Counted from the first letter of the stretch, positions 44,294 through 57,605 are shown. The stretch: 64,000 nucleotides of DNA from Lycium barbarum (GCF_019175385.1 NC_083345.1:124623657-124687656), one strand, 5' to 3'. A program made the numbers and translations. Notes: generated by a model from the sequence alone, not told the origin.

Positions 44294-46934
44294 TATTACT
44301 ATTATTATAATTTATTACAATTATTATAATTCGTAATTTTTATCATTTTCGACATTTTTACCAGCTTACGCACACGCATCGCATTTATCTTTGCATAATT
44401 AAATAATAGTATTTATTTTACTGTAGATTTTCGGAATATTATTACGCGGCTATTACAACACCATTTTTTATCTGAGCATTAATGATTGCATATTTCATAT
44501 TGAGCAATATTTTAACACAATTTATTTAAACATGTATTTTATTTAAATTTAGAAGCGAAACTATTTCGTGCACTCAGTCCGTATTTTTGATTTATCGGAT
44601 CCCAAATCAAAGCCCAATCAACTCATAAATATTTCCTGACCAGCCCATATTTTGATCTCAATTTTTAAATCAGTCCGTGTTTTAATTCGCTAGCCCATTC
44701 TTTTAATACCCGGTCCAAAAATTGACCCAGTCCATAAATGGACCGGATCTGACCCATACCCGTTCACAATAAGGGTTTCCCCTTCATTTTTTCCTCTTCA
44801 CCTCCCTTTACCCTAATCCCTTTTCTCCTCTATGCCGCCGCTCCCCTCCTTCGTCTCTCCCTTTCCCTTTCCTCCTCCCTTCTCCCTCTTCCTCGCACCC
44901 CGCTCCTCTCCACTTACCCCTGTCCCCACCACCGCCGTTTCCTTTTCATCGTCACCCCGCCACCACCGCCGCCTACCCCACTCCCATTTTCCTCTGTTCC
45001 CCACTCGTCTTTGTCCCACGCTCCTTTCCTCTTTACGCTCCTCTCTCTCTTCGTCACAAGAAAACCCTAAATCGCCTTATAAATACTCATCTCCAAATCA
45101 AGAAAAGGGGGAATGCCATTAGAAGGGGGATCTAAAAAAGAAAGATTTTTGGAATCAGTAAAAACCCCTCCCAAGAATCAATTTTGGTCAGTCAAAGAAT
45201 CCCCTTACAAAAAACGAGTTCTTGAACCCCATAAATCCCCTACAAAATACGGCTTTCGAATCGCAAAAGATGCTCTGAAAATCAAAGTTCTGAAACTAGT
45301 TTTGAAACCCCGAAAAGCTCTAAAATATGAGTCTTTTAGTCGCCTATAATTCCCCAAAATATGAGTTCTATTAGCAGTTTCAATCTTGTTTTATCGTCAA
45401 ATCAAAATATCAAATCAATTTTGTCTTCGTTTGCCTTGATGTTGTTGCAAATCCGAGCATCGCAATCTCTAATTTGGTAGTGTTCGAGTGTAAATCGAAG
45501 ACTCGCACCCACTTCGCTGCACCTGGAGAAGGTAATTCTCCCTCCCCTTTTTATATTTCTGTTTTTATCTGTACCTCATAATCGATGTGAAGGATGTAGG
45601 ACATACTGTTCGGTTCGATTATTTTAATCTAATGGATAAGTCTGTTGTGTTTGATATTAATCCGGGTTTAACCAGTTTTGCATGATGGTTTAGTTGTTAA
45701 ATAAATTCTATTTAACGCATGTTAGGTATGGCAGTTTGGTTTTAGCTGGTTTAAATGTGTGAGTCTGTTCATGTGCTAGTCACAGATTAGATGAATAATT
45801 TCCCTTCTTCGCTACCTTGATTTAGTTCTTTACGTCTTGCCTATCTGTTACAGCTTGCTACGTTAAACTTAAAATTGGTCGTAGCCCAGTATATTAGTTT
45901 AGCTCCCTTAAAATGTCATTCAGGTCAGTGACCATGTTGAGAAAATATTCCACGTAGATTAATTCGGCTGTTACAATAAGTTGGCCATTCTATAATGAAG
46001 ATTAGATGTTGAATGGGTTTCAAACAATATAGGCAGAATACGTATTAGTCTAGTTAGTCTTTTGTTTGGTAGGTGTAATATTGTGGTTTGAAACAAATAA
46101 GTTGAGTATGCTAATAAGCCTGTTTCCCGCTGGATGGCCTGTGCCATTAAGGTTGGTCATGTCTTGTGCACTATCATAGCTTAAAGCAGTCCTAGACAGA
46201 CATGATCTTACCTTTTGTTCAATTTGCGTGATCAAGCATACTCGTTTAAATCTATGTCATTACAAATTTATGTCAAAACGTGTCGTGGTCATAAACATAT
46301 GTTTATCCTGTTAAGAGGCAGTTGAATGTCCATTTTAAATAACTGCTGGTGGTAGTTTGTTCTGCTAATGAATGCTTTAGTTTAAATATTAGTTTTTAGT
46401 GTGAGTACTGCCCTTGCATTTATTTGAGTTTGCTGGGATCAAGATAAGCTGTTCTGGACAGCATGCTTGTCTTAAGTCTTGTTTTAGTTATTTATTACTC
46501 AGATAACCAATGTTGTAACATATGTTTGTTAGAATACCAATTTGGATAATGTGATTTGTTGATAAGGATATTGTAAACCTGGATGTTCTCTTCCATGCCA
46601 CTTGAGTCATTGCCTTACTGCCTAGTCCTTTAGTGTGAGGATACATGACTATGAGATTTAACACTAATGACTTGAAGGAATTTTGATGACATCTTTCGAT
46701 CTTGTCTGAACCTCTGAAAATACTAATGCGTATAACTCATCTAAGTTTAACCTCAAAGATGTTTTAGTCTCTTAGTTGAAGCATGAGACTCTAGGAATGA
46801 ATTAAGAAGTCAACAAAAAATAAAGACCTTATGTTGTTCTCTTCGATAGTGGACTGTTAGAATGCACTAAAGGCTGTTCATAAGAATACTATGGATTTGT
46901 ATGTGAGTTGGACTTCTGAATGTTTAAGCACATA

Positions 46935-46971
<37 letters not shown>

Positions 46972-47939
46972 AATTGAGAGAAGAAGTTTTTTGAAGTATG
47001 GTTCACTATGTGATATAGGATTAAGCTGAATGGCTCCTAGTTAACACTCAGGATTACAAAATGGCATCATTTAGTTTAAAACTTAAGTGTAACACTGATC
47101 ACCTAGAATTATGGACATATGTAACTAAGGGAGTTGGCTGGACTTAAGGATCGAACTGACCTGGTAGCAGGTGCTATAAGTGACCAGTTCCTTGGCATAT
47201 TTAGCCAGCTTTGATCAGATAAACCATAGTGAGCTTACCTTGAATGTTGTTGTGTTTGAAAACCTGTTCCATTCGGACAGTAAATTAGTATTATTTTTGT
47301 TGAACTAAGGAAGATCTGGTCATTTGAGAGTCTGTGTCTGTTCTCTTATTCTTAATAGCCTAACATGCCTAATTTAAGGATCATAGGCAGCGTGTGCATA
47401 AAAGTGTGTGATTTGATGAATGAAATCTTTTAAATCCCGTCCATTCCTTACTTAACTATTTGAATCCATGATTTAAATGATTTGTTAGGTATGCAGCAGA
47501 TATGACTGATAATAAAATAATAAGTTAGAAATGATATTATAAGAAAAATGTGTGTAAATTTAGTTGGAGTCTATACTTTGCCAAGAGTGTCTTAGTCTAT
47601 CCCATGTTTGTAAAAATCAACCTAAAAATAGAACTTATAGGCCTGTTAGAGTTCTGTTAAGGTTTAAAAATCAGAGGACATTTCATAATTAGAATTACCC
47701 GATGACCTAGCTATAAGTTTGAACTGTATCACTGTCTATCAAATTGGGAATCGGTCAGCATATCAGCTTGCCTCTGTGTGTTTAACTTATAACATTGGTT
47801 TGAACCCTTTGCTAGCTGATTTAACTGCATAAATACTAGAACAATTATTGATGTTTAACTGAAATATTCTGTCTACTTGGAACATATCTTAGGAAATCCT
47901 ATGTGCATCAGATCTACGCGAAATGTTGTGATGATTTTG

Positions 47940-47980
<41 letters not shown>

Positions 47981-49458
47981 CATATTTGTTAGCATGTCTA
48001 GTACCTCCTTATGATTGTGTGTGTACGAGATATACTCGAATATACATAAGTATATACATATAATCTATGGAGTTTACTTTGGATTTGTACTGTTACCTGT
48101 TTAAGCCTTACTGATCGTATACTGATCCTTTTCCTTTCGTTTTTTTTGCATGATCACCGCATACGAGTCCGAGGGACTCGTTCTTCTTCCATATTCGGGG
48201 TTGGGCTAAAAGCCCAACAAAACCATCTCCGCCCAGCCCAATCCGCAGCAAAAACCCAAAAGAAAGAAAAAATGGAAATTCTGGGCCAAGGCCCAATAGC
48301 GTGGACAGTTCCCAGCAGTCAAAAAATGGGCTGGCCCATTCGATATTTATTTCCCTCTTTTATTTTATTTTGTGCATATTAATTTGTATTATGCAACTAA
48401 CTCTTTGCTTGTTTTGTTTTCTTAATTTAGATAAATCCTAATGAATTAATAGGTTTAGTTTTAGTAATGGGTAGTTTAGTTTAAGGAAAACTAACAATTA
48501 GTCCTGTAAGTTTCATTTTCTTCCGTTATATTGAAGTGATTTGAAGCATTTATAATATTTAGGATAATTAATTTTTTCAATAGGAATCATGTTTTACTAT
48601 CTTAGGAATTTCAAAACGTCACTAACACGCTAACACGCAAATAGGAACTAAAGAATATTTTGTAGACATCTTAAGGTTTCATCCAAAATTATGCACACTT
48701 TAGTCAAATGTAGTTAACGAAACATAATCTCGGGTATTTCTAAAGCGCCAAGCTAATTAATACATAATTGTTAAAATTGTTTCATATAGTTATCAAAAAA
48801 AAAAAAGTATGTTACAAATTCGCATTTCTTCTTTCTATGTATATATTATATGTAAATTTTATTTCAAAGAGCATTATTATTTAAGGTCTTAGCAACATTT
48901 TATAAGTTTATTTTGAATGGCATTTGAAATTTCCTTTTATGCAAATCATCACGTTTTCTACAGGTCTCATTCTAAATAGCATTTTTTATTTAAAGTTTTA
49001 TCAATTTCTATCAATTTTGTTTGAAATGGCATTTGAAAATCTTCTTTCATGCAAATTATTATATTTTCTTTAAATCTTATCTTCAACAACATTCTTATAT
49101 TTTTCTTAAAAAACCTTAGCAACATTTCTTAACCTTTTTTTGTTTTTCTTAAGGTTTAACGTCTTATTTAGCATTAATTAATTAACCTAAGTTTGGTCGG
49201 ATAACCGTAAGTTAACGGATTCTAAAGGATGCCTAACCCCTTCCCTTTAGGATAATATAGAGCCCTTACCTAGAATCACACTGGTTAAGCAGACTATTAA
49301 TTGAGGTTTAGTTTTAACTTTACCTTAGTTAACATTTAGATGTCCTAATTCATCGTTAAATTAATTAGGTGGCGACTCCTTAAAAAATAAACAAAAAAAC
49401 GGGAATCACCAATACGTCATACTCCTAATTTTGACCCCGGTTAAAATGGGGTGTGACA
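44068..49458 (+). repeat. LTR2 (5391 bp), mosaic of LTR3 and LTR1
   Basis: It is shared by both units. From its start to about 45318 its variant bases follow LTR3 (A at 44769, C at 45318). From about 45889 onward they follow LTR1 (G at 45889, C at 47161, C at 48300). A few bases are its own (for example 45425). The second T run is 34 long (47942-47975) against 15 in LTR1 and about 13 in LTR3. Confidence 0.92.
45113..45349 (+). other. 78-codon frame just downstream of the LTR2 TATA box
   Basis: MPLEGGSKKERFLESVKTPP opens a Lys/Pro-rich frame with repeated K-x-P units, 30 bp after the TATA box. It is open in LTR2 and LTR3 (58665-58901) and has a stop in LTR1. It may be a leader ORF in the RNA, or a chance frame. 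Confidence 0.25.
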
Positions 49459-49461
49459 GCT

Positions 49462-49479
49462 TGGCCACTCCGCTGGGGA
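49462..49479 (+). other. PBS of internal copy 2, tRNA-Arg type
   Basis: Identical to the copy-1 PBS: TGGCCACTCCGCTGGGGA, three bases after the LTR2 end. Confidence 0.65.
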
Positions 49480-50603
49480 CTTTAGGTTCTTAACCATAAC
49501 AACTTAGGTTAATAAATAATTTGTTGGATGTTTTGTTTGTTTTGCTTTATTTATTTTTTTTTGTATTTTTTGCTTTATATGTTTTTAAATGTTTTATTAT
49601 TGTTTTATTCTTTATATGCATTTTCTATGTAATATGTATGTTATTGCTTTCCTTAAATTGGCATTCCGTTCATATTTCTTCCACTCCTGGAAACTCACAC
49701 ATATTCACACACTTAAAGCGGCTTCGCAGTTTGCGCCCGTGCACTACTAAATTACCCCTTTAGTTGGATTGGTCTTGTGGATTTAGTCGATCGGCGGTGC
49801 AGTCGATGGCCACGGACTTTCCACTTCCAAGTTGTCCGCTTGGGGGAGCCTTGTGTCATTGGAAAACCACTCTTAGTCTACCTAGGTAGAGCGAAAAACA
49901 AAACCTTGTAAGGACATGCATCATTTTAAACCTAGGAGGCTTAATACCCTTGGTGTATTAAGTTCATTAGTCAACCTTACCAAATGTCCAAATGAGTCTA
50001 TGACTCTAAGTGACACTATTCACTATCTATGTGCATTATTTGAAGGACAAATATGTGGAATATGTGGACCTAGTACTCTATAGATAAATATTTCAAGGAA
50101 ATTGACATTTTGTTGCAGGTTGCCGTGGAGTATTAAATTAATGCCGGAGGTTGAAGACAACCAAAGGAAATTAGTGAAGTTGAAGTATTAGATATCTTAG
50201 GTTGATTTTGAGAGGTATTATTGGCATGTAATAATTTTTATTCTTGCAAATTACTTTTAGGAGGAGTTGTGGAATGATACATAAAAGACATGTTTGTCCT
50301 TCAAATATTCGTTAGGCCTACCTCTGGCATAAAGAGGTCCCTTGCATTATAAAACGCGATGTATTATGTGCAATAATGTGTTTATATGCAATAATATGTC
50401 CTTACCGTATACTGACTCATTTTTTTTTCTCTTTCTTTTCTTATTTTATCATTTTTCTTTTTAAAAATCATTTTCAAAATAGAAGGTTGACTTGTGCTAA
50501 AGGGGAACTGGCGGAGCATCCATATTTCACACGGTCTAGAGCCAAGAAATCAGACTCTGACTCATCACTAATCGCCTGGTTAACTAAAAAGACTCGTTCT
50601 AAA
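49480..50603 (+). other. untranslated leader of internal copy 2
   Basis: Same content as 35926-37048. The T run near 50420 has 9 T against 8 in copy 1. The longest open frame starts at 50376, but its first 76 residues (poly-Phe, low complexity) derive from this leader. Confidence 0.55.
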
Positions 50604-53600
50604 ATGGAGCAAAGTTTGATCAATGCAACCACTTCATCTGAGCCATCTCTTAGTTTACCGATCACGAGTGATCCCACATCCTCCAAAGAATCAGAAACAC
50701 ATTTGGAGACCATTGCTCGTCTGGAGCGACGAGTTGCCGAACTAAGTCATATGGTACTTAACAACCGGTCATTTTCTCAAACACCGCCACATATGACTCC
50801 GTCCCAGGGAGTTCGTCAGACTTTGCCTATGCCACATCCATTCCCAAATTTGGACGAATTTAACCAAGCAAATTATTTTACCACCTCTCAGCCGGTTCGT
50901 TCTGAACCCCTCACTCAAAATGCTCCCCTTTTATTTACAGCCACCTCTTTAAAAACTCAGTTCATACCGCCGGCACATGATGTTACCAATACACATCAAG
51001 TTCCGCCAGTATATACTTATACCACAGCTCCACCCATGACACAAATCCAGGGACAATGTCGCACAGATGTCGATCATTATGTCGAAGTTGAAAATGAGGC
51101 ACGGTCAATTAATGATGAAATGATAAATAGAAAGCTCAAAAGTTTGGAGGATGCCATGAGAAGTTTGCGTGGACTTGGTAGTAACCAAAGCGTGAGATAT
51201 GAAGAATTATGTGCATTTCCTGAGGTAGAATTGCCACCAGGTTACAAGATTCCAAAATTTAAGAAGTTTGATGGGTCGGGGAACCCTTTCTTCCATTTGA
51301 AAGTCTATTGTGAAAAGTTGATTGGTGTGGGGAAGAATGAAGGGATAAGAGTCAAACTATTCAATCAGAGTTTGAGTGGAAAAGCCTTGGAGTGGTATTC
51401 TAAGCAAGATACAACCAAATGGCGTACTTGGGATGATTTGGCAAATGCTTTTGTGGATCACTACAAGTTTCATGTTGAGATCGCTCCTGACAGAATCTCA
51501 ATTACAAAGTTGAAGAAGAAGTTCACCGAATCATTTCGAGAATATGCTATACGGTGGAGGGAAGAAGCATCTAGAGTACACCCACCCATGGAGGAGACAG
51601 AAATGGTTACTTTCTTCATTCAAGCGCTAGAGCCGGAATACTATGAACGTTTGGTGACAATGGGTGGAAAGACTTTTGCAGAGGTGATCAAAGTCGGGGA
51701 CATGATTGAAGATGGCATTAAGACAGGGAGAATAACAAGTCTTGCGGCTTTACAGTCTACTAGTAGGGCCATACAAACTGGTACTCTCGGAAACGGAAAG
51801 AAAAAAGAGAAAGAAGCAGCATCGGTAATGGCTTTGGGAAACACATCATACCACCATCAACAACCCCCGCGATATCATTCTAACGCTCACCACTCACAAT
51901 ATTTCCAATATTCTCCACATCCATACGACCAAGCTTTATCTTACCAACCTCAATCACCACAAATATCCTACCCTGTTTACAACACACAACCAGCATATCG
52001 AGCTCCACGACCACCAACATGCCCAGCTCCACCATCACAATCTCATCATCCAAACAATGCATCCGCACCTCGCCCAAATAGACCTTTCCGCAATTTTACA
52101 CCGTTAGGAGAGCCATTGAGCGTTGTTTTTGAAAGACTGCAAGCTTCAGGTTTATTGTATCCTGTGGAAGGTAGAATTCCAGATCCATTACCTAGAGGTT
52201 TTGATCCCACTAAAACATGTGCATATCATTCGGGGGTAAAAGGCCATTCCACTGATCGTTGTTACTCATTAAAACACAAGGTTGAAGATCTTATTGAAGC
52301 AAAACAGATCATGGTCAAACAACCGGCACCAAACGTGGTTAACAATCCACTCCCGACCCATGATGGGGCCACGATAAATATGATTGGAATAGATGAAAAT
52401 GATGACGATCCAGCCAAATTCATAGTGTCTGTGGATAGCATGGAAGATCATGGTTTTGTAGCTGTTGCTTCTCCGGCTGTAGTGATAAGGGGTTGTGTAC
52501 CTGTCGAGATATTAGGAGCTTCATCAACACCTGTGGAAGTAGTTCAAGCACCAAATCAGTTACCAGTGCTCGATACCAAAGCCGTACCATGGAATTATCA
52601 ACAAGCTGTGATGGAATGTCGAGAAAAGGACACGATCACTGACAAGATTAAGACATCAGGAATGACAAGGTCTGGAAGATGCTATTCCCCAGAAGAGCTA
52701 GCTAGATTGGGGCAAGCTAAGGAAACCAATGTACCTCCCAAAAGGGTCGTGACAGAATTCGAAGCAGAAGAATTTTTGAGGAAGATTAAGGCCAGTGAGT
52801 ACTCGGTCGTGGATCAGTTGAAAAAGACCAATGCTCAAATTCCTATTCTCTCTTTGCTTTTGAGTTCGGATATGCACAGAAATGCACTGTTGAAAATCTT
52901 GAATGAAGCATATGTCCCGAGCGAAACAACTAGTGAGGCGTTAGCTGGGATGATTGAGCGCGTACTTGATAGCAATCGAATCAGTTTCGATAATGAAGAA
53001 CTGCCGCCAGAAGGATGCATGCATAACAAAGCGCTCTATATAACTGTCAAGTGTCGTAACATGTTTGTGGCTAAAGTGTTGATTGATGGGGGTTCTGGAC
53101 TTAACATCTGTCCATTAACAAGTCTGAAGAAGATCGGATATAATGTTAGTGAGCTCAAGACAAGTGATGTGAATATTCGAGCATTTGATGGGGCTCAAAG
53201 GCGCCCTATTGGAGAAATAGAGTTGAAAGTGTTGATTGGTCCTGTTGAATTCATTATGGATTTTCAAGTACTGGATATTTCCACGACATACAACATGCTG
53301 TTAGGAAGACCGTGGATACATCTGGCTGGGGCTGTACCATCTACTTTGCACCAAACTGTCAAATTCGAGTGGGATCAGCAACAAATATGTATACATGGAG
53401 AAGGGGATACGTCTTTCTATCGAGAGCAATCCATCCCATTCATTGAGGCAGAAGGAGGGTTCGACGGAGCAGCTTACCACGCTTGGGAGGTTGTGAATGT
53501 CACTAAAGAGAGTGAAGTGTGTCAAACTCAAGAGTTCAAAAGATCATGCGCCGCAATTATGGTTGCAAAAGAAATGCTGAGAAATGGGTACCAACCTGGA

Positions 53601-53906
53601 TTCGGGTTGGGTAAGACATTAAATGGGCGGGTCGAGCCAGTCGTTCTACCTACACAACAGTTTACGTTCGGTTTGGGATATGATCCAACTGAGGAAGAAG
53701 TAAAGAAAGCACGAAAGAATAAAAGGAAGGAGATTCCATTACCAAAACCTATTCCTACCATTGATCAAACTTTCTCAAAACCTTCGGATCTGATTGTTGA
53801 GGTTGCCTATGATGACATCGTGGAGGGAATCAAGAACCTGTTTGTGGAAGATGAAGATGATCATGCTGTGATAATCAAAGACTTTGCTGAAATATTGACT
53901 TTATAG
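50604..53906 (+). CDS. intact gag-protease polyprotein with G-patch, copy 2
   Basis: The frame is open from 50376; I take the ATG at 50604 (1100 codons) because upstream codons lie in a variable T-rich leader. In the numbering from 50376: Pro/Thr/Ser-rich linker about 80-250, gag core about 293-453 (FFHLKVYCEKLIGVGKNEGI, LEWYSKQDTTKWRTWDDLAN), Gln/Pro/Tyr/His-rich linker about 490-570, knuckle-like CAYHSGVKGHSTDRC at 615-629, aspartic protease with IDGGSGLNI (Asp 904), and a G-patch-like segment (NGYQPGFGLGK, about 1069) near the C-terminus. The protease has Asp-Gly-Gly rather than Asp-Thr/Ser-Gly, as in some TAT-type elements. The ORF ends before any RT. The product would form particles and package element RNA. 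The stop at 53904-53906 is shared with copy 1. Confidence 0.88.
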   Translation: MEQSLINATTSSEPSLSLPITSDPTSSKESETHLETIARLERRVAELSHMVLNNRSFSQTPPHMTPSQGVRQTLPMPHPFPNLDEFNQANYFTTSQPVRSEPLTQNAPLLFTATSLKTQFIPPAHDVTNTHQVPPVYTYTTAPPMTQIQGQCRTDVDHYVEVENEARSINDEMINRKLKSLEDAMRSLRGLGSNQSVRYEELCAFPEVELPPGYKIPKFKKFDGSGNPFFHLKVYCEKLIGVGKNEGIRVKLFNQSLSGKALEWYSKQDTTKWRTWDDLANAFVDHYKFHVEIAPDRISITKLKKKFTESFREYAIRWREEASRVHPPMEETEMVTFFIQALEPEYYERLVTMGGKTFAEVIKVGDMIEDGIKTGRITSLAALQSTSRAIQTGTLGNGKKKEKEAASVMALGNTSYHHQQPPRYHSNAHHSQYFQYSPHPYDQALSYQPQSPQISYPVYNTQPAYRAPRPPTCPAPPSQSHHPNNASAPRPNRPFRNFTPLGEPLSVVFERLQASGLLYPVEGRIPDPLPRGFDPTKTCAYHSGVKGHSTDRCYSLKHKVEDLIEAKQIMVKQPAPNVVNNPLPTHDGATINMIGIDENDDDPAKFIVSVDSMEDHGFVAVASPAVVIRGCVPVEILGASSTPVEVVQAPNQLPVLDTKAVPWNYQQAVMECREKDTITDKIKTSGMTRSGRCYSPEELARLGQAKETNVPPKRVVTEFEAEEFLRKIKASEYSVVDQLKKTNAQIPILSLLLSSDMHRNALLKILNEAYVPSETTSEALAGMIERVLDSNRISFDNEELPPEGCMHNKALYITVKCRNMFVAKVLIDGGSGLNICPLTSLKKIGYNVSELKTSDVNIRAFDGAQRRPIGEIELKVLIGPVEFIMDFQVLDISTTYNMLLGRPWIHLAGAVPSTLHQTVKFEWDQQQICIHGEGDTSFYREQSIPFIEAEGGFDGAAYHAWEVVNVTKESEVCQTQEFKRSCAAIMVAKEMLRNGYQPGFGLGKTLNGRVEPVVLPTQQFTFGLGYDPTEEEVKKARKNKRKEIPLPKPIPTIDQTFSKPSDLIVEVAYDDIVEGIKNLFVEDEDDHAVIIKDFAEILTL

Positions 53907-55424
53907 GCTGTTGAGCCAGGACCTGAGTTGCAGAATTGGACTTTTATCTTAGCCCCGGTCCGCCGGGAGTTTCAGTATTTTAAGTTTAAATTTCCTTTTT
54001 GTAGTAGGCCGGAGGCATCAACTAGAACATTTAGTTCCTTTTGTTGTGTTGCCTCTAAGTTTTGTTACGGCTTTTTTTTAAGACTTTGTCATTTGTTTGT
54101 AACGAACTACGTTTGGCCTGACTTCCTGTTGGATACGTAGGCAGCCCATGTCGGGTTCGGCCACTTTTTCAAAATATTTCAGTATCTTTGTTTATGGTTG
54201 GAACTACGTTTGGCCTGACTTCCTGTTGGATACGTAGGCAACCCGAGGCGGGTTCGGCCCTTCTATTTTGAAATTTTTAATACCTTCGGTTTATCCAACC
54301 ATTTTGGTTCCTATAAAATACATAAAGATTTTTATATAAGATTTTGGCCTTCCTACTTTTTAAATTCATATGTCCTAGTAACTTGAAACTGGGACAAAAT
54401 TTTGAAATCGGTCAAATCGCTTCCAAAAACTTTCATTATAAGTTCTCACTTTTCAATCGTTTAGAGCCAAGTGTCTTCAGGACTGAAAACTGGGACAAAT
54501 TTTTTAGAAGTAGCATAAAAGTGGTCTTAAATGTTTAACAATTTTAAATAAAAGTCCATCCATATATTTCTAAAATGCGGATAAATTCAAAAATAGAGTC
54601 TTCCTAATCATTTTACCTATTAGAGCCACTAAGTATTTCCCTTCGAAATCGTCCAAATCTCGTTATTCTTATTTTTGCAAAATACACTTTTATGACTGAA
54701 ACTCCCCAGGCAAGGCAAAATATGGAATGAGGTATCGAAGAACGTGAACGCGACCGAAACAAGGATCAATTCAAAAGCCAAGTTCCCCGACTTGCACAAG
54801 TCAACCAATTTTCTTTTAAACTCACAATTTTTCTTTGATGAGACAGGTTCATTAATATGAATGTGGTGCATATTTGACTCTTCTTAAAATTTTAATTATG
54901 CACGTGATCAAAGAGTTAGCTTTCTTCAAAAGGCAAATATTCTTCAATGTGGATGTAAAGTCAGCCTGCGCTAAACGATGGACGTTGTTCCACTCTTCAT
55001 GAAATTTTGATCGCAACAGTGGACATGAATTTATCTTCCCAACCAGGGACTGCGAGCGTAATTCTTTCAAACCCAGCTATTTACATATTCTCACCACTAA
55101 CAGTTGTTTTAGCTCGTGGCATTTCTCGATGGATCAAGTGCACATAATCATGGATTTAACCTTCTTCAAAGTGGATACTGACATTGGACACCTGTTATTG
55201 GTTTGAATTCCTCAACTTTGTCATCACTTTGTACATTTTTATTTATTTCAAGTCGCTAACAAGTTCTTTTAGAATGTGGTATTTTAATAAGATAACAAGA
55301 TTGAAATCTTGCGTCGTATATTAAATTGTGGGGATAATTATGGATTTCACTTCCCTCACAAACGGAACACGGATTAAGATGTGGATATAAATGTGGATAC
55401 CTTTCTACAATACTATTTTTTTTA
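53907..55424 (+). other. non-coding region after gag-protease, copy 2
   Basis: Matches 40352-41869 almost base for base. No pol motif. Contains the 59-bp repeat pair (54104-54162, 54201-54259). Confidence 0.75.
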
Positions 55425-56450
55425 GTGGACGTGGATTTACATTGTGGATGTGGACGTGGAAGTAGAAGTAGATTTATATCGTGGGAAAGAATGTGGATTC
55501 ATATGAACATTGTGGACGTGCAAGTGGATATATTTTTAAAGTTTGTGAAAGTGGAGGTGGATTTATTTTCTTGCACCGAGGAAAGTGGATGTGGATGTAT
55601 TTCTTTTTGCATTGTGAAAGCGGATGTGGATTTATTTTTTGTACCGTATAATACGGACGTGGAGGTGGATGTGGATTTATTTGTTGGACCGTATAATACG
55701 GACGTGGAAGTGGATGTGAATTTATTTTTGGTACCGTATAATACGGACGTGGAAGTGAATGTGGATTTACATTTTTTTGTACCGTGAAATGCGGACGTGG
55801 ATTTATATTTTTGCACTGTGGAAGTGGACGTGGATTTATTTTTCTGCACGTGGAAGTGGATGTGGATTTACATTTTTTTTTTGTACCGTGAAATGCGGAC
55901 GTGGATTTATATTTTTGCAATGTGGAAGTGGACGTGGATCTATTTTTCTGCACGTGGAAGTGGATGTGGATTTACATTTTTACCGTGAAATGCGGACGTG
56001 GATTTATATTTTTTGCACTGTGGAAGTGGACGTGGATTTATTTTTCTGCACTGTGGAAGTGGATGTGGATTTACATTTTTTGTACCGTGAAATGCGGACG
56101 TGGATTTATATTTTTTGAACTGTGGAAGTGGACGTGATTTATATTTTTTGCACTGTGGAAGTGGACGTGGATTTATTTTTCTGCACTGTGGAAGTGGATG
56201 TGGATTTGCATTTTTTGTACCGTGAAATGCGGACGTGGATTTATTTTTCTGCACTGTGGAAGTGGATGTGGATTTACATTTTTGTACCGTGAAATGCGGA
56301 CGTGGATTTATATTTTTTGCACTGTGGAAGTGGACGTGGATTTATTTTTCTGCACTGTGGAAGTGGATGTGGATTTACATTTTTTGTACCGTGAAATGCG
56401 GACGTGGATTTATATTTTTGAACTGTGGAAGTGGACGTGGATTTATATTT
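55425..56450 (+). repeat. GTGGACGTGGATTT tandem array, copy 2
   Basis: Same order of unit variants as 41870-42895, shifted by 13555 bp, with no unit gained or lost that I can see. Confidence 0.85.
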
Positions 56451-57093
56451 CAGTTCAGGCGCCCACCTCCGAATGCGGGTATTTTATATTTCAGTTCAGG
56501 CACCCACCTCCGAATGCGGGTATTTTATATTTCAGTTCAGGCGCCCACCTCCGAATGCGGGTATCTTATATTTCAGTTCAGGCGCCCACCTCCGAATGCG
56601 GGTATCTTATATTTCAGTTCAGGCGCCCACCTCCGAATGCGGGTATCTTATATTTCAGTTCAGGCACCCACCTCCGAATGCGGGTATTTTATATTTCAGT
56701 TCAGGCGCCCACCTCCGAATGCGGGTATCTTATATTTCAGTTCAGGCGCCCACCTCCGAATGCGGGTATCTTATATTTCAGTTCAGGCGCCCACCTCCGA
56801 ATGCGGGTATCTTATATTTCAGTTCAGGCGCCCACCTCCGAATGCGGGTATCTTATATTTCAGTTCAGGCGCCCACCTCCGAATGCGGGTATCTTATATT
56901 TCAGTTCAGGCGCCCACCTCCGAATGCGGGTATCTTATATTTCAGTTCAGGCGCCCACCTCCGAATGCGGGTATCTTATATTTCAGTTCAGGCGCCCACC
57001 TCCGAATGCGGATATTTTATATTTCAGTTCAGGCACCCACCTCCGAATGCGGGTATTTTATATTTCAGTTCAGGCACCCACCTCCGAATGTGG
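56451..57093 (+). repeat. 41-bp minisatellite, 16 units, copy 2
   Basis: Sixteen unit starts from 56451 to 57066 in steps of 41. The order of variant units is the same as in copy 1. The first unit has GCGCCC here and GTGCCC in copy 1. Confidence 0.92.
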
Positions 57094-57605
57094 ATTCAAC
57101 TTTCAAAACAGGGGTTGCAAATGTAACTTCTCCAACCCTGTCTTATTTACACATATATTTCTTTATTGCTAACATTTGTTTTTAGCTGTTGGCTTTGAAC
57201 AATATCGAAGTTGGCATCACACATCAAATCGTGGAACTTTTTCTTCGGCAGCGAACTGGGGTAATTTGTCGGGAAGGATAATCAGACTTCCCGACACGGG
57301 TCAAAGATCTACCTCGAACACTCGTCTCTAATCACAAGTATTCTTTTGCATTCCAGCAATTGAATTCTCAAGTTTCTATCATAATACCCAGTGTTATCAT
57401 AATTCAACACTAGGACAATATTTTGCAAGATTCAGGTGTCGTAATTATTCCAGAACTACACTCGACCTGATTCTCGTGCAGCCCGAGATATGTAGGCAAC
57501 TCAGAGACCGGTGTTCGGTCATAATCCTCTCAAGTTTCCTTTAGCCGGGACAAAATAGGCTATTGAGTCAACGTCTTTGCCCGACAACTCTTTTCATCAT
57601 TACCG
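57094..57605 (+). other. 3' untranslated region before the PPT, copy 2
   Basis: Matches 43539-44050. No coding frame. Confidence 0.6.
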
